A stretch of 64,000 nucleotides of DNA from Takakia lepidozioides. Its lineage: Eukaryota; Streptophyta; Takakiopsida; Takakiales; Takakiaceae. The translations under genes and the position numbers were made by a program. The notes below the pieces were generated by a model. That model did not search any database. It was not told the DNA's origin and saw only the letters and a program-made list of their open reading frames with translations. Each line of letters opens with the position of its first letter. Within the stretch, counting starts at the first letter, position 1. Positions 1-10,708 of this stretch are shown here, piece by piece. Where the stretch lies: contig CM060731.1 of NCBI GenBank assembly GCA_030704615.1, positions 24,552,001 through 24,616,000 on the forward strand, in the 5' to 3' direction.

Positions 1-170
1 ATTTTAAGAACGATGGCAAGAATGTTTTCAAAGAACCAGACTGAAATACTGCCAATGAAAATTTCAGAGAAAAAGGAAAGAAACTGGAATTGTCACCAGA
101 TTGAGGAATGAGATTATATTGTCCCAGGTAGGCGAAGGCACCCCAGTGTATCCTCTCTTTCGACTCTGCA

Positions 171-659
171 TCATCGCCAGCCAACCCTCATTGACAATTT
201 TAATCTACGGGAAGGGTGTGGCTTGGCATCGAACACGCATTGAACTGTGCGGGTATATCTTCCAGCAGTGAAGTCCTGCCCACTCTCCTTTTCCTTCTCC
301 GTCTCCTTTTCTTTCTCCTTCCCCTTGTCCTTTTCCTTCTCCTTCTCTTTGGACTTGTCTTTGTCCTTTGGCTTTGTTGGTGAGATGGCTATGACATCAA
401 GAGCCTTGTCTTTTGGATTGCGGCCCGCCTTCTTTCCCTTCTGCGGCGTTCCCTGAGCATCAGGCTCCTTGGCAGCCAATGTTGCTATGTTTCTTTGGTA
501 CTGCTCGTCAGTCAGAGGCGCCAGCATCTCAGCATTATTGTTCAAATATTTCATGTGCTGTTCTTGAAAGGTCGTGTGCTCCGGTGGACAGTCAAGGTAC
601 CAGCCACAGTCTCTGAAGTGAGAAGGACTCCAGTCCTTCAATATCCCTGCAGTATACTC
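171..659 (-). CDS. Hypothetical Lys/Glu-rich protein fragment cut by an LTR
   Basis: The minus strand is open for about 163 codons, from the edge of the adjacent LTR (659) down to a stop at 171. No ATG lies near its upstream edge, and the frame runs straight into the LTR, so this looks like the 3' part of a longer reading frame truncated by the retrotransposon. The first third has a mixed composition with aromatic and Cys residues (GWYLDCPPEH). The middle is a low-complexity charged stretch of KEKEKEKDKGKEKEKE type, and the end is basic. I recognise no family. The charged stretch is a pyrimidine-rich microsatellite at the DNA level, so part of the frame may be open by composition alone. It could be a host exon or part of another transposon. 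Confidence 0.3.
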   Translation of the reverse strand, partial: EYTAGILKDWSPSHFRDCGWYLDCPPEHTTFQEQHMKYLNNNAEMLAPLTDEQYQRNIATLAAKEPDAQGTPQKGKKAGRNPKDKALDVIAISPTKPKDKDKSKEKEKEKDKGKEKEKETEKEKESGQDFTAGRYTRTVQCVFDAKPHPSRRLKLSMRVGWR

Positions 660-1709
660 TTAGAGGACTGTCTGGGACTTAGACACTTATACGGGATCTG
701 TGGGGTACCCTTAATTTTTGCACAGACTGAGACCAACAGGAGCCTTAGGGGTGACAACAGCGCACTTTAGGGGGGGGTGACACAGCCCGTCACAGCCGAC
801 ACAGCCAGACACAGTCAACACAGCCCGTCACAGCCAACACAGTCGACACAGCCAGACACAGTCAACACAGCCCGTCACAGCCAACACAGCCGACACAGCC
901 GACACAGTCAACACAGCTCGTCACAGCCGACACATCCCATCACAGCCAACATAGCCCGTCACAGCCCGTCACAGTTTCACACAGTCAGTCACAGCTTGAC
1001 ACAGCTGTCACGACCATAGGGAACGGATAGCCGAACAGGGAACGACTGTGGGGAACAACACCTGCGAATGGAACATGTTAGTTCATGGACGACGGTTAGT
1101 GAGGGAAACGGTTAGACAACGGGTAGGAAGATAAAGCTAGAAGCAAGGACTGAAAGGGGGATCATTCTTGGAGCACTTCGGGGGGGGGGGGGAATCACTG
1201 CTGGAAGGAGTGGGAATGAGCACTTCTTGGAGAGACTTCGGACAGCACTGGGGGAAAGGAGGAGAGAGTGTATCTCTGAGCAGAAAGATGGAGAGCACGG
1301 AGTAGGAGGAGGATCTGTTGATGCTTAATGAATGCAGGCAGTAGGGTTGTAATGTAGAGCAGATTAGAGACTCCATGGCTTCAGCCTGATACTTGATAGA
1401 TATTAATCTGATACACACCTCATACTCACACTGTGTAGAGAGATCTGAGTGAAGCTGTGGAATGAATTGATGAGTTGATGGAATCCGATAAATTGATGAA
1501 GCAAACTGATACTTAATTACCAGCAGTAAGGTAACTAGCTAACATGAATGCGGGAAGGAAAACAAATAGGAAACACCCCCATGATACACTAGCTGTAGGT
1601 CATGACTGATTGTTCTGAGCGGGCTGAGTACTTAGCGATTTCCAACTCTTCTATCTTGGAGTTTCCGCCTCGGATAGTGAAGGGATGGGTGAGTAAAAGC
1701 CGCGCGACA
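658..1709 (+). repeat. 5' LTR of copy A
   Basis: It begins TCTTAGAGGACTG, where the sister LTRs read TGTTAGAGGACTG (one G to C change in the terminal TG). It ends AAAAGCCGCGCGACA at 1709. It is about 1,052 bp and carries a CACAGCC minisatellite at 779-1011. The family LTR end is followed after two T residues by the primer-binding site. Confidence 0.85.
779..1011 (+). repeat. LTR minisatellite of CACAGCC units
   Basis: Degenerate 9-10 bp units of the form CACAGCC(N)GT or CACAGCCGA are repeated more than 20 times. The same repeat type sits in every LTR of this family and again in the internal spacer before ORF3. Confidence 0.85.
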
Positions 1710-1711
1710 TT

Positions 1712-1729
1712 TGGCGACCATACTGGGGA
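1712..1729 (+). promoter_or_regulatory. Primer-binding site of copy A
   Basis: TGGCGACCATACTGGGGA starts two bases after the LTR end. It has the TGG start expected for pairing with a tRNA 3' CCA. The same sequence follows the LTR in copies C (15838) and D (30098-30115, minus). The tRNA was not assigned. Confidence 0.75.
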
Positions 1730-1739
1730 TCTGGGTCAT

Positions 1740-2884
1740 GAACAACCAGATGTGACAGGCATCTGGTGGGATCATGGTGGATGGAGAATTAAAGAATTTG
1801 ATGTGAATCAAATCCTTGTGAAACGAGAAGGAAAGATTGTCCAAACGATTCTTCCAGAGGTTTTTGGAATTGCCAGACGGTTGTAAAAAGAAAACATTCT
1901 TAAGAGAGTGCATGATGCTGACCCAGAGTGGGGTCTGGAGAAAGGAGTGATAAAGATTTATCAGGTGGCCTGTAGAGGAAGAGCACGTTGGTTACCAACA
2001 TTGGTTTATGTGATAGCATTGCTATCCATTAAGCGAGTAGAGTTTGAAGGCTGGAAGAAGAGAAGAAAGAATGAATGTTATACTCATATGCATGAAGAGC
2101 TTGTACTGGTAAAGAATTGGATTCCAAAGGATATTTTGTGGATCAAACTCACACCAAGAACAGCTTTTCAGACTTGTTTGCCATATGGTAATGGAGACTT
2201 CAAGTATAGCCAAGGGTGCATTGAAGCTTGAAGAAACCCAGGCATATACAAGAGATATTAGAAGAGAGTTTTGGTTATTGCCACATTTAAAAGAAATAAA
2301 GACATGGGACATGAGTGATGAAAGAGAAGCTAGATGCCAGAGATATTCAGTAAAAAAAGAAAGCTATCTGAAAGCTAATTATCCATATCTTGGGGAGAGA
2401 GGAATAGACATAGGGGAATCATCTGGACCTCTCACACCATTAAGATCAAAGAGTACATCACCCATACCAGAAGAACTAGAGTTGGATGCCACTCCTTCTG
2501 TTTCTTTGCAGAAAGATTAAGGGAATTGGTACAAGAAGAAGATCAATCACGAGTGAAGTGAAAGATCTGAGGTACATCCCTGGATAAAGAATTGACATAA
2601 ATCTTTGATAAGAGTTGGCATGGAACACCAAAAGCAGGAACTCCAGTTTCTGAAGCGGAGGTGAAGAAGGAGGAGAGGATGTGGCAGAGCCAACGGAGAG
2701 TTCAGACTCTCCAACACCATTATAGTTGAGTTACATGAGTGAAGAAGAAACCCAAGGGCAGAACTTGGAGGATGAAAACAGAGAGAAGAAATTGGAAGAG
2801 GAAGAATATGAAGAAGTAGACCCAACAGCTGAGGTTGAGACTACAACCAGGACATCCCAACCCGTTGGACCTGGATCAAGTGGA
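1740..2884 (+). pseudogene. 5' ORF and gag N-terminus of copy A (broken, ends in gap)
   Basis: Translated pieces match the 5' ORF of copies C and D (motifs IWWDHGGWRIKEF and HMHEELVLVKNWIPKDI) and then the acidic N-terminal region of gag (MSDEREAR...). In A the 5' ORF runs into gag without a stop around 2290-2320, whereas C and D have TAA and TGA there, so A may show the ancestral fused state. Indels break the frame near 1890, 2190 and 2510-2700, and the sequence stops at the N run at 2885. The domain has no recognised function. Its place between PBS and gag recalls the extra ORF1 of Ogre/Tat elements, by position only. Confidence 0.65.
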
Positions 2885-3384
2885 NNNNNNNNNNNNNNNN
2901 NNNNNNNNNNNNNNNNNNNNNNNNNNNNNNNNNNNNNNNNNNNNNNNNNNNNNNNNNNNNNNNNNNNNNNNNNNNNNNNNNNNNNNNNNNNNNNNNNNNN
3001 NNNNNNNNNNNNNNNNNNNNNNNNNNNNNNNNNNNNNNNNNNNNNNNNNNNNNNNNNNNNNNNNNNNNNNNNNNNNNNNNNNNNNNNNNNNNNNNNNNNN
3101 NNNNNNNNNNNNNNNNNNNNNNNNNNNNNNNNNNNNNNNNNNNNNNNNNNNNNNNNNNNNNNNNNNNNNNNNNNNNNNNNNNNNNNNNNNNNNNNNNNNN
3201 NNNNNNNNNNNNNNNNNNNNNNNNNNNNNNNNNNNNNNNNNNNNNNNNNNNNNNNNNNNNNNNNNNNNNNNNNNNNNNNNNNNNNNNNNNNNNNNNNNNN
3301 NNNNNNNNNNNNNNNNNNNNNNNNNNNNNNNNNNNNNNNNNNNNNNNNNNNNNNNNNNNNNNNNNNNNNNNNNNNNNNNNNNNN
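2885..3384. other. Assembly gap of exactly 500 N
   Basis: The run of N is exactly 500 long, a round number typical of a placeholder. Sequence on the left is gag N-terminus and on the right ORF3. Those points lie about 8.7 kb apart in copy C (with nested D left out), so the true gap is probably much larger. Confidence 0.95.
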
Positions 3385-4556
3385 ACCACCGCGGCCACCA
3401 CAACAGGTCATGTACCAGTTAACTGAACCTGTGGTTACTACAACCACACAACAGCCACCACAGCCGGAGGTAGGGGGCATGGCAATTGCGCTTTAACCAC
3501 CTAAAACTCCACTGCCAGGAGTACAGTAGGGCTATGATTATGCCCTTCAACCAAATTCCCCATTCATGTGGATTTGGCTTGAAAAGAATTGTCCTCCGCA
3601 GTCATTCGCACATTACTACCAAATCATGCGTATTTGGGCTGCCAGTGGCAACCAGGACTAAAGGTCTTCCAAACAATCGACATATTGAAGATCATCACTT
3701 TGCACAATACTGGCACGATGCAGGTACAATGTGAGGTTGGTTGCTTTCCAGGTTGTACATGACTCATTAATACCAAGACCAAGAGATATCAAGTATTGTC
3801 ATGGGGTGCGGGCTATACTACGCTGCTTGTTTTCTGATACGTTACCACATTGAGCAACAAAAGATGCAAGCACGCTTTCAAAGTTACTCCGTGGAGATCA
3901 TTGGGTATTACCTTCGGTGCCACCTCATATGTACCTATATGACCCAAAAGTTATGATACAGAAGGATTCTCAAATTCCGTTCATGGTTTCAAGCACAGCC
4001 TGCAACATTTGGTCACACAGAAATTCGGACTTGATGACATTTTTCTATAAGGGACATATCGGCATGGAAATACTGCACTGCGGCACCAGTAATTGGTACC
4101 CCACTCATTTGGACAGACAAGGAGCTCAGTGTCACAAAAAACAATTTTTGCTGTTCAACCGTTTCACCCAGGTTGTAAAATGCAAACTTCCAGACATGGT
4201 AGGACATCTTGTATGCCCCAGATGATTCCACAAAAAGTTCGAAAATTAAAACACCTAAGAGCGATGACGATTCTGATACAACTGGTTCTTCACAAAATTC
4301 TTTTGACATGGAGAAGACTATACAATCAGATGGAGCGAAGAAACAAAGGGATCTCCTCTGCCGGAGAAGATTACCCTACCTCGATATCAGCCTCCAGAAG
4401 GCCTCACTTATCCAGGTAGTAATCAACCATCTCCATCAACCAAGACAGACCTCGGGCTCGTACCACCCCCACCACGAAACTCTCAACGTCAACAAAGTGA
4501 TCACTCACAAAGGTTTGCTACTCGAAACAGTAAACCGTGAGGACACTGCTTTTTGA
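3385..4556 (+). pseudogene. ORF3 C-terminal remnant of copy A
   Basis: Pieces in several frames match the last 380 or so codons of ORF3 in copy C: a Pro/Thr-rich linker (TTTTQQPPQPEV), then REYSRAMIMPFNQIP-like, EDHHFAQYWH-like and MYLYDPKVMIQKDSQI segments, then the Ser/Arg-rich tail. Many single-base indels and substitutions break the frame about every 100-200 bp, so this copy is much older or more damaged than C. It still shows that ORF3 belongs to the family and not to one copy. Confidence 0.75.
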
Positions 4557-4573
4557 GGGGGGAAGGGGTAAAA
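4555..4573 (+). promoter_or_regulatory. Polypurine tract of copy A
   Basis: GAGGGGGGAAGGGGTAAAA lies immediately before the 3' LTR start TGTTAGAGG at 4574, the position where plus-strand DNA synthesis is primed in LTR retrotransposons. C has the equivalent at 38511-38528 and D at 20312-20335. Confidence 0.8.
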
Positions 4574-5733
4574 TGTTAGAGGACTGTAGGGGACTTTAGA
4601 CACTTATACGGGATCTGTAGGGTACCCTTAATTTTTGCACAGACTGAGACAAACAGGAACCTTAGGGGTGCAGCAGAGCACTGTAGAAGGGGTTTGTTAC
4701 CAACCCACACACCCCACACGCCCACCAGCCGTCATACGCCTTCACAGCCCACACACCGACACAGCCCACACCACAGCCCACACAGCCCACACAGCCGTCA
4801 CCACAGCCCACACCCACACAGCCGTCACAAACAGCCTCCACAGCCCGTCACAGCCGTCACAGCCCACCAGCCCACACAAGCCCGACAACGCCGTCACAAG
4901 CCCACACATCCACACAGCCGTCACAAGCCAACACAGCCGACACACACACCACACATCACAGCCCTTCACACTCCCCCCCATCCGTCATAGTCGTCACACT
5001 CCCACACACTCCCACACAGCCCCTCACAGTCGTCACACAGCAGACACAGCCCACACAGCCAGTCACAGCCCGGCATAGCCACACAGCCAGTCACAGCCCC
5101 ACAACAGCCAAACCCACAGCCAGTCACCGCTTGACACAGCTGTCACACCTATAAGGGAACGAAGAGTAGGACAGGGAAGACTGTGGGGAACAACACCACC
5201 AGAGAAGGGAACATGTTAGTTCACATAACGCCGGTTAGAGAGGGAAACGGTTTAGAACCGCGGATAGGAGGATAAAGGGGAAGAACGGGGATTATGATGA
5301 GATGATTATTCGGGGAGGACTTGGGAGTCAGGCGGAAGCGGAGATCGGAGAGCACGATGAAGGAGGATTAGTAGATGCTTGTTAGATGCAAAGCCGTAGG
5401 GATATTGTAGAGGAGAATAGAGATACAATGGCTTCGGCCTGATACCTGATAAATCATAATCTGATATTTATACGATACAATCACACTGTGTAGAGAGATC
5501 TGAGTGAAGCTGTGGATTGAATGGAGGAGTGAAGGAAACTATACGTATTATCAATGGTAGGTAGCTAAGATGAATGCGAAAGGGAAACAAATAGAAACAC
5601 CCCCATGATCCACTAGCTGTAGGTCATGACTGATTGTTCTGCGCGGGCTGAGTACTTAGAGATTTCCAACTCTTCTATCTTGGAGTTTCCGCCTCGGATA
5701 GCGAAGGGATGGGTGAGTAAAAGCCGCGCGACA
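4574..5733 (+). repeat. 3' LTR of copy A, abutting gag of copy B
   Basis: It begins TGTTAGAGGACTG and ends GCCGCGCGACA at 5733 (about 1,160 bp). Its minisatellite (4740-5147) is clearly longer than the one in the 5' LTR. Immediately after the LTR the sequence enters gag of copy B in mid-gene, with no PBS, so B lost its own 5' LTR and leader, or A and B shared this LTR before a deletion. Confidence 0.85.
4740..5147 (+). repeat. LTR minisatellite of CACAGCC units, expanded
   Basis: About 400 bp of CACAGCC/CACACAGCC units, roughly 1.7 times the array in the 5' LTR of the same element. Confidence 0.85.
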
Positions 5734-5734
5734 G

Positions 5735-6834
5735 TTTCCTTGTTCACTTATCAAGAAAGCAAGTGAATGGTATGCAAGATTCCCTGATAATCATTTCCTA
5801 ACCTGGAATGGCTTGAATACAACATTTCGAAACAGGTTCAAGACAAGTAAAACTGAAGATAAAGTGTATGGAAGTTTACAACAGTTAAAGCAAAAGAAGC
5901 ATGAAACTGTTGAAGAGTATATGGAAAAGATGGAATTGATGATGAAAAAGCTGGCTGCAGTACCAGCACCTGGTTTACAGAAGACTTGGTTTGTGAGTGG
6001 ACTAAGACCAGAGTTGCAAAAGAAAGTGGATATGTTACCCCATAATACAGTGGAGGAGGCATTTGAAACTGCAAACAAAATTGAGCAATTGGGAATGCTC
6101 AGGAGAGAGAAAAGGGATGATGAGGACTCCGAGGATGAGTCAGATGAAGAAGAAGAGCAAGAACTAAAAAGGAAGAGTAAGAGAACGTAGAAGTTGAAGA
6201 GGGATAACTATAAAAAAATATTGGAAGAAATCTTGAAGAAGTATGCCACAGAGGCTGCAACACTTGGAGGAAGGGTGTATGGTGTGCAAAGTGCCAGATG
6301 AAGGCCCCATACCACACAGAATGCCACATGAAGGAGAAACACTGTACTATCTGTAAAATGGATAACCATTCTACTGAGAATTGTTACTATAACAGAAGGA
6401 CAGCTGCAAGAGAACCTAGGCAAGTAAGGGTGCATCAGGTGCAGCCCCAGCCAAGAAGAAACAATGATCAGGACCACTATGGTAGGTCTGGTGGTTATAA
6501 CAATGGCATGGAAGGGAGAGGTAATTCAAGAGGAAATTACCAAGGAAATTCCAGAGGCAACTATCAGGGTAATCCAAGGGGAATTACCAGCCCGGGAATC
6601 AGGATTATAGAAATAATCCAAGAACAGACCAAGGGCGAGGACCCAATGGTGAAGAACTATGTTACTATTGTAATCAGCCAGACATCGCAGGGCACCTGTG
6701 CATTCTGGATAAGACACCAGAATGAGATGAGAGCTCCTGTGAATGAGGGCCCAGTGGTGGCAGCTCACATGGTTAGGCCATGTGTTTGTACCAGAGTAAG
6801 TACAATGATAGTAACAAAAGTAAAGCCAAACTAA
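5735..6834 (+). pseudogene. Gag of copy B: capsid and CCHC nucleocapsid (broken)
   Basis: The frame opens right at the LTR junction with the capsid motif FPCSLIKKASEWYARF of the plant Retrotrans_gag family, then a helical segment and an acidic tail (DSEDESDEEEE). At the position where C and D have TGA, B has TCA and reads through. A stop at 6188-6190 (AAGGAG changed to ACGTAG) and frameshifts near 6270-6310 and 6590-6700 break the nucleocapsid part. One intact CCHC knuckle remains (CTICKMDNHSTENC). The Gly/Asn/Arg-rich linker (RGNYQGN repeats) follows. Confidence 0.8.
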
Positions 6835-7922
6835 TACCTCCAGTAGTAGAGGAAAAAGATATTGAAGGTGGCAATGATATGCCTGAAGATGAAGAGACTT
6901 GGAGAGATGAGAAGAACTGCACAAAGAAGTGGCAGATACCATAACGGAAATGCAGAAGAGTACTGATATTCCTGTGGCAGATTCCTCTGATTCTGATGGA
7001 GAAGAAGAAGGGAGTGAGGATGAAAGGAAGAAAGAAGATGCAGACATGCAAAGTAATGAAGAGACTTTGGCTGAAGTAATATGCCAAACCAAAGCAGAGA
7101 TTACCATTGGACAGCTATTAGCTGTGGCACCTTATTGTAGGTACAGGCTGTATCAAGCAATCAATCGAATTGCCCAGGAGACAGGAAACACAGACCTGAA
7201 CAGCAAGGTGACCAGTTATATGTGAAGCCGGAAGGGCGAGAAACAGTCATGGACTTTGATGATTCTATGCCTAATCCAATTGAGAATTGGAAGCACATAA
7301 CTAACTGATGTACTGATAGATGGAGGTTCTGGAGTGAATATCATGACAGACCAATTAAGGAAGAAACTTGGTCTAAGTAACATGAAACCAGCCCCATTTA
7401 CAGTAACAATGGCAGATCAAAGAAGTGTACAGCCATTGGGATTGATAAGAGGAGTTAAGATACAGATACAGAAGATGATCTTTATGATCACAGTAACTGT
7501 GTTGAAGATGGATGAAGTCATGGAGGCTTACTCCTTATTATTGGGACGTCCGTGGGCTGAAACAGGCCAGGGTATTCCATGACTGGAATTCTCAGTTACT
7601 AACCGTGCATAATGGGATACACGAGATACAAATTACCACAAAGAAATCTAGTAGATTACCTGCTACAAGAAGACCTCAAGGAGTCAGAGAGTATGACTGG
7701 AAAGGAGGACTGGATGAGGAACAAGAAGCTACCCTATTTGCTGCACACCCAGAGTCGGAGCAGGTTGCAGAGATGTGGCTGGAAAGCCTAAGTTGTTTAA
7801 GAGGTATCTGCTGTGGTGTAGTGACAGCAACACCAACTGAAGAGGAAACCAGCAGTTACCCATCACATTTCTATGAGGAAAGAGAAGGAGAAATGGAAAT
7901 CCTAGAGGAACCAGCCATTTGA
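6835..7922 (+). pseudogene. Acidic linker and aspartic protease region of copy B
   Basis: An acidic Asp/Glu/Ser-rich linker is followed by a stretch with the protease signature VLIDGGSGVNIM. The same TAA that ends the copy C frame at 18983 occurs just before it, so B and C share this lesion and D does not. Frameshifts occur near 6910, 7220 and 7550. In the family this aspartic protease would cleave the Gag-Pol precursor in virus-like particles. Confidence 0.7.
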
Positions 7923-9425
7923 GCTTACAAGATGAAGTGGTGACTGGTTGGACAATCACAGCTGATGAGCAGGTGAGGGAAGTGAATGTGGGAACTAAAG
8001 AGGAACCGAGGATGGTGAAAATAGGAGCTGATTTGGAGCCGGAATTCTTTGAAGAAGCTAAAAGCTTGTTCATCAAATACAGAGATGTATTTGCTTGGAG
8101 CTATGAGGATCTTAAAGGAATACCACCTGAAGTCTGTCAGCATAAGATTGAACTGGAACCAGGGTCAGTACCAATCAAGCAGGCGAGTACAGAATGAATC
8201 CCAACTACGCACAGAAGGTTGGAGAAGAGATCAAGAAGTTGGCTGAGGCTAAGTTTATATACCCAATAGAGTATACAACTTGGTTGTCACCCATTGTGAT
8301 AGTTCCAAGAAAAATGGTAAACTAAGAGTTTGTGTGAACTACAAGAAGCTGAATGGATGGCTTCAGTGGGTATAATCAAGTGCAAGTGGCAGAAGGAGAC
8401 CAAGGAAAAACAGCTTTCATCACAGACTGGGGTGCTTATGCATACAAAGTCATGCCCTTTGGACTTTGTAATGCACCAGCGACCTTTCAGAGAGTAATAA
8501 GTGAATCTTTTTATGAGTATCTGGATGATTTCATGCAGGTGTTCTTGGATGATTTCAGTGTGTAAGCTCTAAGAATGAGCACTTGCATAAATTGGAGTTA
8601 TGTCTGGATAGAGATGCAGGATGAGAGGTCTGGGCCTGAATCCAGAGAATGTACTTTCTTCTGTGTGAACTCAGGGGTTCTTCTGGGACACATTGTGTGT
8701 AAGAGAAGAGGACTTCTTGTGGATCCCAGGAAACAGAGGCCATTAAAGCCTCTCCACCACCAGTAAATGTTAAGAGTCTAAGGAGATTCCTTGGACAAAC
8801 CAGCTATTACAGAAGATTTGTCAACGTATGCACAGATAGCAGCACCATTGAGCAAACTTCTGAGAAAGATGCAGTGTTTGCATGGACACCTGAATGTCAA
8901 CAGGCTTTTGAGGAACTTACATTGTCAGTAACAACTACACCTGTGCTGATTAGTCCTCACTGGCAGCAAATATTTCATGTTCACTGTGATGCTTCTGGAG
9001 AAGCACTAGGAGCGGTGCTAGCAAAATGAAACAGGAATGATAGATTCACTTGTGTACTATGCTAGCCGATCGATGAACTGCCGAAAGAAAATAGCACACG
9101 GAAGAGAAGCATTGGCAATGATCTATGCAGTGAAGAAATTCAGGCATTACCTGTTGGGGCAGAAGTTTATGTTCTATGTGGATCACCAGGCTCTGATATA
9201 CCTGGTAACAAAAACCTCTTGATAATAACGGAAGAATAGCAAGATGGTTAATAATCTTGCACGAGTTTGAGTTCGAGGTTGTTTACAAGCCTGGGAGACT
9301 GCATCTTGTGGCGGATCACTTGTCAAGGTATCAACAGGAAAGAAAACCAGCCAGGGAGTAGATGATCAATTACAGATGCGAGTCTTTTACAGTGGAGGTG
9401 CAGAAGTGCAGATGACTGGTTAGAT
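7923..9425 (+). pseudogene. RT and RNase H of copy B (broken)
   Basis: The reverse transcriptase core MDGFSGYNQ ... PFGLCNAPATFQR ... VFLDDFSV is readable at 8353-8565. Relative to copy C an 86-bp deletion just upstream (C positions 31719-31804) removes the fingers segment and shifts frame. RNase H pieces (HCDASGEALGAVL, FYVDHQALIYLV) follow at 8980-9220. The FLDDFSV form of the YxDD box is the style of Tat/Athila-like plant Ty3/gypsy elements. Many indels make it non-functional. Confidence 0.8.
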
Positions 9426-9859
9426 TGGAGTGGCCAATCAGATACTACCTTGCTCATGGTCAATGCCCACCAAGTTATGGAAGGAGCAGAGAAAGAGAAT
9501 TGCTATCAAGGCTCTACCTTACACTATGGTAGGGAGCAGAATGTATAAGCTAGGACCAGATGGAGTGCTGAAGCGATGCTTATCCACCATGAAGTTAATA
9601 AGTTTTGGAGGAAGTTCATAAAGGAGTGGCAGGAGGTCATTTTGGAGAAGAGACTACCAGCAGGAAATACTAATGCAGGTTACTGGTGGCCTACTTTGTT
9701 CAAAGATGTACACAAGTATTGTCAGAGTTGTGATGAATGTCAGAGGCTGGGACCTTTGCAGAGATATGGGAAAATGTCTTTGCATCCTACAATGCCTACG
9801 GAACCATTTCAGAAATGGGGACTAGACTTTGTTGGACCAATTAACCCACCAGCCAAGGA
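9426..9859 (+). pseudogene. Integrase N-terminal part of copy B (truncated)
   Basis: It contains the HHCC zinc-binding region (HHEVNK then [11 protein letters not shown]) and the first catalytic aspartate region [12 protein letters not shown]. Similarity ends at 9859, before the second Asp and the Glu of the D,D,E triad, where MULE-associated sequence takes over. Confidence 0.75.
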
Positions 9860-9883
9860 GGTTTACTATTTCATGAGCAGAAA

Positions 9884-10708
9884 CCATGAGCCATGAGCCA
9901 TGAGCCGCATGAGCCGCATGAGCGGTGAGCCGAAGTCTAAGATACGCGGATTTCATGAGCGGACTCCTCCAAATTTGGAAATGCGGCAGATTAAACAAGT
10001 ATTAAAATAATAGTTTTTTATTTGACCTTGCCGTTTTTGGACGTTCCAGATCATGTAATGCGGCGAAGATATGTCGTCAGTAACAAGTCCGCTCATGGTC
10101 TTTTAGATCCGCTCATGGAAATAAGTGACCGTGCAACGGGAAATCCAGTATACCACTGCAAAAGGACGTCGCATACTGGCCTGTATAGAGTATTCCGCGG
10201 TTTTACATGCCTTAACATTGGAATGAAGCTGACCCTTTTGCCGCGATTGAACCAATGGAGTCTGCACCAATACAGTCTGCAGTACTTCACAATTCTGTCT
10301 TCTTCGGGTATTCGGCGGGAAAGGTTTGCAACTGAACTGGGAAATAGGGTGCCGCATTAGGGTTCGCACGTGCGAAATTTCGGAGCGGTTTGGTGTTGGC
10401 GAAGGCCGCCTCTGGGGGTACCTACGACGATACTTGGAAATTCGGCGCCGCATTTCCTTGTCGGAGGTCGAATGAGGAGAGCAAGTTTTCGGAAAGCAGA
10501 AAAACATGAACCCTCCAACATACAAAAATACATGCACGTGGAAACAAGTGAACGATATAGTAATATCTTAGTTCGAGCAAAACAGGTTACTGGTAGGCAA
10601 GACATATGTCGGACCTTTCTGTGGCCAGAGTCTGAGGTACTGGCAGCAGTACAGTTCTACTATCCGAAAAGGATGGGCGTACCATTGTATGTGGACCGCA
10701 AGCCAAGC
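9884..10708. repeat. MULE left flank with CATGAGC repeats and single palindromes
   Basis: This non-coding stretch starts with short tandem CATGAGCC/GCATGAGC repeats (9884-9932) and more CCGCTCATG copies at 10089 and 10109. It contains a half unit GGAAATGCGGCAG near 9975 and one full palindrome near 10435-10462 (GGAAATTCGGCGCCGCATTT). This is the same unit that is arrayed at 14.7-15.8 kb, so both flanks of the transposase share it. Confidence 0.5.

Larger units (their letters stand above)
658..5733 (+). mobile_element. Ty3/gypsy element copy A (family Ty3-1), with an assembly gap
   Basis: Two LTRs in direct orientation (658-1709 and 4574-5733) bracket a primer-binding site, a 5' ORF/gag start and, beyond a run of N, the 3' end of ORF3 and a polypurine tract. 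In copy C the distance between the matching points, leaving out nested copy D, is about 8.7 kb, so the 500-N gap hides most of the element if A is full length. The outer flanks (tatac before, gtttc after) show no target duplication. The two LTRs differ clearly in their internal minisatellite. A may therefore be a composite of two copies. Confidence 0.8.
5734..9859 (+). mobile_element. Ty3/gypsy copy B (family Ty3-1), both ends missing
   Basis: It runs from the middle of gag through protease, RT and RNase H to the first part of integrase, in the same order as C and D. It starts at the A 3' LTR junction (5733/5734) and stops at about 9859, where similarity to copy C integrase (33318) ends and MULE-associated sequence begins. 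Single-base indels and stops are scattered through it. Confidence 0.85.

Noticed and set aside
779-1011. CRISPR-like spaced repeats
   Set aside because: Units are contiguous 9-10 bp, degenerate and without unique spacers, in a eukaryotic LTR.
777-1019. Open frame of His/Ser/Gln/Pro repeats, and similar ones at 4635-5078, 24070-24255 and 38649-38969
   Set aside because: By-product of the LTR minisatellite; no other coding sign.
2726-3496. Long frames across the N gap
   Set aside because: Openness through 500 N carries no information.
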